A stretch of 64,000 nucleotides of DNA, taken from assembly GCF_003399765.1 (NCBI RefSeq), contig NZ_NFZV01000002.1:124001-188000 (forward strand), in the 5' to 3' direction. The translations under genes and the position numbers were made by a program. Shown here piece after piece: positions 60,871 through 64,000 of the stretch. The stretch comes from Alkalilimnicola ehrlichii. Lineage in GTDB: Bacteria > Pseudomonadota > Gammaproteobacteria > Nitrococcales > AK92. Position 1 is the first letter of the stretch. Every line of letters begins with the position of its first letter. The notes beneath the pieces are model-generated. The model was not told the origin of the DNA. It saw nothing but the letters and a program-made list of their open reading frames with translations, and made no database searches.

Positions 60871-63363
60871 ATGGGGTATAGCTTACTTATTGCGCTGCTC
60901 GCGCTCTACGCGGTCTTGCTTTACCGAGGGATTGGCTTACTGGGTTTCACTTTGGCAACAGCCGCCGCGCTGGGCTTGGCGGCCGGCTTCGGCTGGCTTG
61001 GCACCGTTGGCATCGTCGTTGCTGCGCTGATTTTCTTCCCGCTGGCGGTCGTGCTGAATGCAACCAGGCTGCGCCAAACACTTCTTACTGCGCCGGTACT
61101 GAGAGCCTTCCGGAAAGTGCTGCCCACTATGTCCAGCACCGAGCGGGAGGCTTTGGAAGCGGGCGACACCTGGTGGGAGGCCGAACTGTTCCAAGGCAAA
61201 CCTGACTGGCGCAAACTGCAACAGTTCGATTACACGCGTTTAACCGACGAAGAGAAACGCTTTCTCAACGAAGAAACCGAAACGCTGTGCGGGATGATCG
61301 ACGAGTGGGAAGTACACTTCGAACAAAAGGATCTTCCCGCCGCAGTTTGGGACTATATACGCAACCGCGGTTTCTTCGGCATGCTGATCAGCAAGCAACA
61401 TGGCGGCTTGGGCTTCTCTGCCCTGGCACAGTCTTACATCGTGGCGAAAATCGCTACCCGCTCGCCCACCGCGGCGGTGACGGTCATGGTTCCGAATTCG
61501 CTCGGCCCAGGCGAACTGATCGAGCACTACGGCACAAAAGAACAGCAAGCCTATTGGCTACCGCGCCTGGCGGAAGGCAAAGAAATTCCCTGTTTCGGCC
61601 TTACCGGGCCGGAAGTCGGCTCCGACGCAAGCTCCATTCCCGATACCGGAATCGTTTGCCGACGGCAAGTCGACGGTAAGGAAGTGCTCGGCATCAGCCT
61701 ACGGTTTAACAAGCGCTATATCACGCTTGCCCCCGTCGCAACGGTGATCGGCCTCGCCTTCCGTTTACAAGACCCGGAAGGCCTACTCGGCGATACCGCC
61801 AAGGCCGACTACGGCATTACCTGCGCTTTAGTTCCGCGCGACACCCCCGGCCTGGAGATCGGCCGCCGCCACTACCCGGCCGGTGCTTTCATGAACGGCC
61901 CGCTACGCGGCGAGGATGTGTTTATACCCTTGGAGAACATTATCGGCGGACCGAAGATGGCCGGTAGCGGCTGGCGCATGCTGGTTGAGTGTTTATCCGC
62001 CGGCCGCGGCATCTCCCTGCCCGCTCTGGCAGCGGCGACCGGCATGGGCATGTATGCCGCCACCGGTGCCTATGCCGCCATCCGCCGCCAGTTCAACCTG
62101 CCCATCGGCAAGTTCGAGGGCGTACAGGAAGCCATGGGACGCATCGGCGGCCTCGCCTACAGCCTAGAGGCCTGTCGAGTGCTTACAGCCAGTGCGGTCG
62201 ACCGCTGCGCGCCCTCCGTGGTCACCGCGATCATCAAGTATCACGCCACCGAAATGATGCGCCGTGTGTTGATCGACGCGATGGATATCCACGCCGGCCG
62301 CGGCATCATTATGGGGCCGCGTAATTACCTCGGTATCCCTTGGCAGCAGTTGCCCGTGGCCATTACCGTGGAAGGCGCCAACATCATGACACGCAGCCTG
62401 ATCGTCTTCGGCCAGGGCGCGATCCGCTGCCATCCTTACGTCTATAAAGAAATGGAAGCGGCTCGCGCGAACGATCTGGCTGAGTTCGACCGCCTGCTCT
62501 GGAGCCATATCGGCTACTCGATCAACCGCGGCATTCGGGCGTTCGGGTTAGCCATCAGCGGCTCCCGGCTGGCACACACCCCCAGCAACAGCCCTCTCGC
62601 GCCCTACTATCGCCATGTCGAGCGTTTCTCGGCAGCGCTCGCCTTCTGTGCCGATGTAGCGATGGGCGTGCTCGGCGGCGAACTGAAACGACGCGAATCG
62701 ACCTCGGCGCGTCTCGGCGACGTACTCTCCCAACTCTACATCGCCACCGCAGTGCTAAAGTTCTACGAAGAAAACGGCCAGGGCTCGCACGATCATCTTA
62801 CCCATGCACGCTGGGCGCTGGATCACGCTTTAGCCGAAGCCGGCGAAGCATTGGCAGCTTTCTGCCGCAATTTCCCGCGCCCGGCGATCGGCAGCCTCTT
62901 GCGCTTGACGGTGCTGCCGTTGGGACAGCGTTTTAGGCGCCCACGCGACACACAGAACGCCGAAATCGCGCAACAGATGATGCAAATCAACGACTTCAGT
63001 CGCCGGGTTCGCGCAGAAGGCTTGGTTTACCTGGGTGGCAGCGAAGACGCCACCGGCCGCCTCGAACAGGCCTTCGACAGCTTGCAAGCCATCCAGGACG
63101 ACTATGAACGCTTCCTCAAAGCCGTCTCCCGGGGCGAGGTCGGCGGAGCCGACATCGAGCAACAACTTGCGGATGCGCAGGCCAAATCGCTGCTGAACGC
63201 GCAGCAAGCGGCCGCCATAAAGGCCTACGACGCGCTCCGTTACGATGCCATCCTCACCGACGATTTCGACCCGGAGTATCTACGCGACCCATTAAGCTAT
63301 AAGCAAAAACGACAAACCGACGGCGAAAAAACAACGCAACAAAGGGAAACCGCCATTTCGTAA
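60871..63363 (+). CDS. fadE: Acyl-CoA dehydrogenase FadE
   Basis: 830 residues, the size of the large FadE family (E. coli 814). Two hydrophobic helices at the N-terminus (YSLLIALLALYAVLLYRGIG, and GTVGIVVAALIFFPLAVVLN) are followed by the acyl-CoA dehydrogenase fold: IPCFGLTGPEVGSDASSIPD, MNGPLRGEDVFIPLENIIGG and NIMTRSLIVFGQGAIRCHPY. It makes the first oxidation of fatty acid beta-oxidation using FAD. ATG 60871 has AAGGAG eight bases upstream; the frame extends to 60796. An acyl-CoA synthetase follows 22 bases later, the likely same operon. Confidence 0.95.
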   Translation: MGYSLLIALLALYAVLLYRGIGLLGFTLATAAALGLAAGFGWLGTVGIVVAALIFFPLAVVLNATRLRQTLLTAPVLRAFRKVLPTMSSTEREALEAGDTWWEAELFQGKPDWRKLQQFDYTRLTDEEKRFLNEETETLCGMIDEWEVHFEQKDLPAAVWDYIRNRGFFGMLISKQHGGLGFSALAQSYIVAKIATRSPTAAVTVMVPNSLGPGELIEHYGTKEQQAYWLPRLAEGKEIPCFGLTGPEVGSDASSIPDTGIVCRRQVDGKEVLGISLRFNKRYITLAPVATVIGLAFRLQDPEGLLGDTAKADYGITCALVPRDTPGLEIGRRHYPAGAFMNGPLRGEDVFIPLENIIGGPKMAGSGWRMLVECLSAGRGISLPALAAATGMGMYAATGAYAAIRRQFNLPIGKFEGVQEAMGRIGGLAYSLEACRVLTASAVDRCAPSVVTAIIKYHATEMMRRVLIDAMDIHAGRGIIMGPRNYLGIPWQQLPVAITVEGANIMTRSLIVFGQGAIRCHPYVYKEMEAARANDLAEFDRLLWSHIGYSINRGIRAFGLAISGSRLAHTPSNSPLAPYYRHVERFSAALAFCADVAMGVLGGELKRRESTSARLGDVLSQLYIATAVLKFYEENGQGSHDHLTHARWALDHALAEAGEALAAFCRNFPRPAIGSLLRLTVLPLGQRFRRPRDTQNAEIAQQMMQINDFSRRVRAEGLVYLGGSEDATGRLEQAFDSLQAIQDDYERFLKAVSRGEVGGADIEQQLADAQAKSLLNAQQAAAIKAYDALRYDAILTDDFDPEYLRDPLSYKQKRQTDGEKTTQQRETAIS

Positions 63364-63385
63364 TCATTCAAGGAGGAGGAGAGCC

Positions 63386-64000
63386 ATGCCAGCGAAACAA
63401 CGTGTGGGCGTGGGCGAGCTGTTACGAGGGGCCTTGGACATCGTGCCAAGGCTCCCAACAGCCAACAAAGGCCTAGTAAACATGGCCCTAATCCGGCCGG
63501 AGCAGAAGAAATCGATCGGCCGCTTACTCGAACAACAAGCAGCGAAGCGGCCTGCTGCGCCGGCTCTGGTCGATCGCCGTCACCGCCTCAGCTACGGCGA
63601 GTTAAATCAACAAGCCAACCGGATTGCCCGCCTTCTGCACGACGGCGGCATTCGGCGCGGACAACGGGTCGGGCTTCTATTCGAAAACCGGATAGAACTA
63701 CTCGTCGGTGTTGCCGCCGCCGTAAAGCTCGGCGCCGTGGCGGCGTTGTTCAACTACAACCAACGCGGCGACACGCTTGCCCACAGCCTTGACGTCAGTG
63801 CGCCGCGCGCGCTGATCGTGGGGAACGAATGCCGCGACGCTTTTGCCTCGATCGAACCAAAGCTCACGGCTAAGCTCCGAGAGAAGGCGTTTTGGGTCGC
63901 GGACGGCGACGACGACCGCCCCATCGAAGGCCTGCGTTCGCTAGCCGATACCAGTCGCGCTTATTCGCCGGCCAACCTTGCCGAAACCGCCGACGTAACC
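63386..64000 (+). CDS. Long-chain acyl-CoA synthetase (partial, cut by window end)
   Basis: The first 205 residues of an adenylate-forming enzyme. ALVDRRHRLSYGELNQQANR, then RGQRVGLLFENRIELLVGVA and AVKLGAVAALFNYNQRGDTL are the N-terminal core of FATP/FadD6-like very long and long-chain acyl-CoA synthetases. The AMP-binding P-loop lies beyond the window. AGGAGGAGGAGA gives a strong ribosome site before ATG 63386. Together with fadE it forms a fatty acid activation and oxidation operon. Confidence 0.9.
   Translation, partial: MPAKQRVGVGELLRGALDIVPRLPTANKGLVNMALIRPEQKKSIGRLLEQQAAKRPAAPALVDRRHRLSYGELNQQANRIARLLHDGGIRRGQRVGLLFENRIELLVGVAAAVKLGAVAALFNYNQRGDTLAHSLDVSAPRALIVGNECRDAFASIEPKLTAKLREKAFWVADGDDDRPIEGLRSLADTSRAYSPANLAETADVT

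Overview
The window reads as an accessory-rich stretch of a proteobacterial, probably gammaproteobacterial, chromosome. I infer this from single-copy recA, a FadE-type acyl-CoA dehydrogenase, a Sbp/CysTWA sulfate transporter, a GbpA-like chitin-active LPMO, and many LysR, TetR, AraC and MarR regulators. The chitin-active protein suggests a marine or saline habitat, but I cannot name the genus. Most genes are GC-rich; islands around 7.4, 15.9-24.5 and 26.5 kb are visibly AT-richer. I saw no rRNA, tRNA, CRISPR or integrase gene.

Layout. 0-3 kb: a urea-degrading operon on the minus strand (allophanate hydrolase, then urea carboxylase running off the edge). 3.2-14.7 kb: small regulator-plus-target modules (TetR/SDR/MFS, HxlR/azoreductase, MarR/DMT exporter, AraC/VOC), a GNAT enzyme and a chemoreceptor. 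14.9-24.9 kb: a relic of an integron-type cassette array, with small plus-strand genes, one canonical attC, several attC-like sites, a repeated ~100-base unit, toxin-antitoxin remnants, and a TetR/SDR pair beside an IS30 remnant. 25-30.4 kb: the LPMO, bracketed by two complementary halves of a repeat, then a large PAS/GAF/GGDEF/EAL protein. 30.6-31.8 kb: two further cassette-like genes. 31.8-36.8 kb: an Ada-type repair protein, HPP protein, recA, YccF and small genes. 37.2-46.1 kb: a second MNT-HEPN fusion gene followed by a 7.8-kb block of LysR/SDR/oxidoreductase/GST genes, flanked by direct repeats derived from the 3' end and terminator of that MNT-HEPN gene. 46.2-50.2 kb: tandem lipoprotein carboxylesterases. 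50.6-54.8 kb: an AraC regulator and two chemoreceptors. 55.1-59.2 kb: sulfate uptake. 59.6-64 kb: a DUF805 protein, TetR, fadE and an acyl-CoA synthetase cut by the window edge.

How it works together. Much of the window looks like defence against electrophiles and oxidants. Dedicated regulators sit beside reductases, SDRs, a glutathione transferase, VOC proteins and efflux pumps, and several have clear palindromic operators in the intergenic DNA. The MNT-HEPN family is the most intriguing element: two intact divergent paralogues plus a 5' fragment and a 3' fragment sit near rearrangement scars.

Caution. At least eleven genes are interrupted by one-base shifts, almost all explained by one missing base in a short homopolymer. 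This pattern fits uncorrected sequencing error better than real gene decay, so these genes are marked as frameshifted while the intended product is described.
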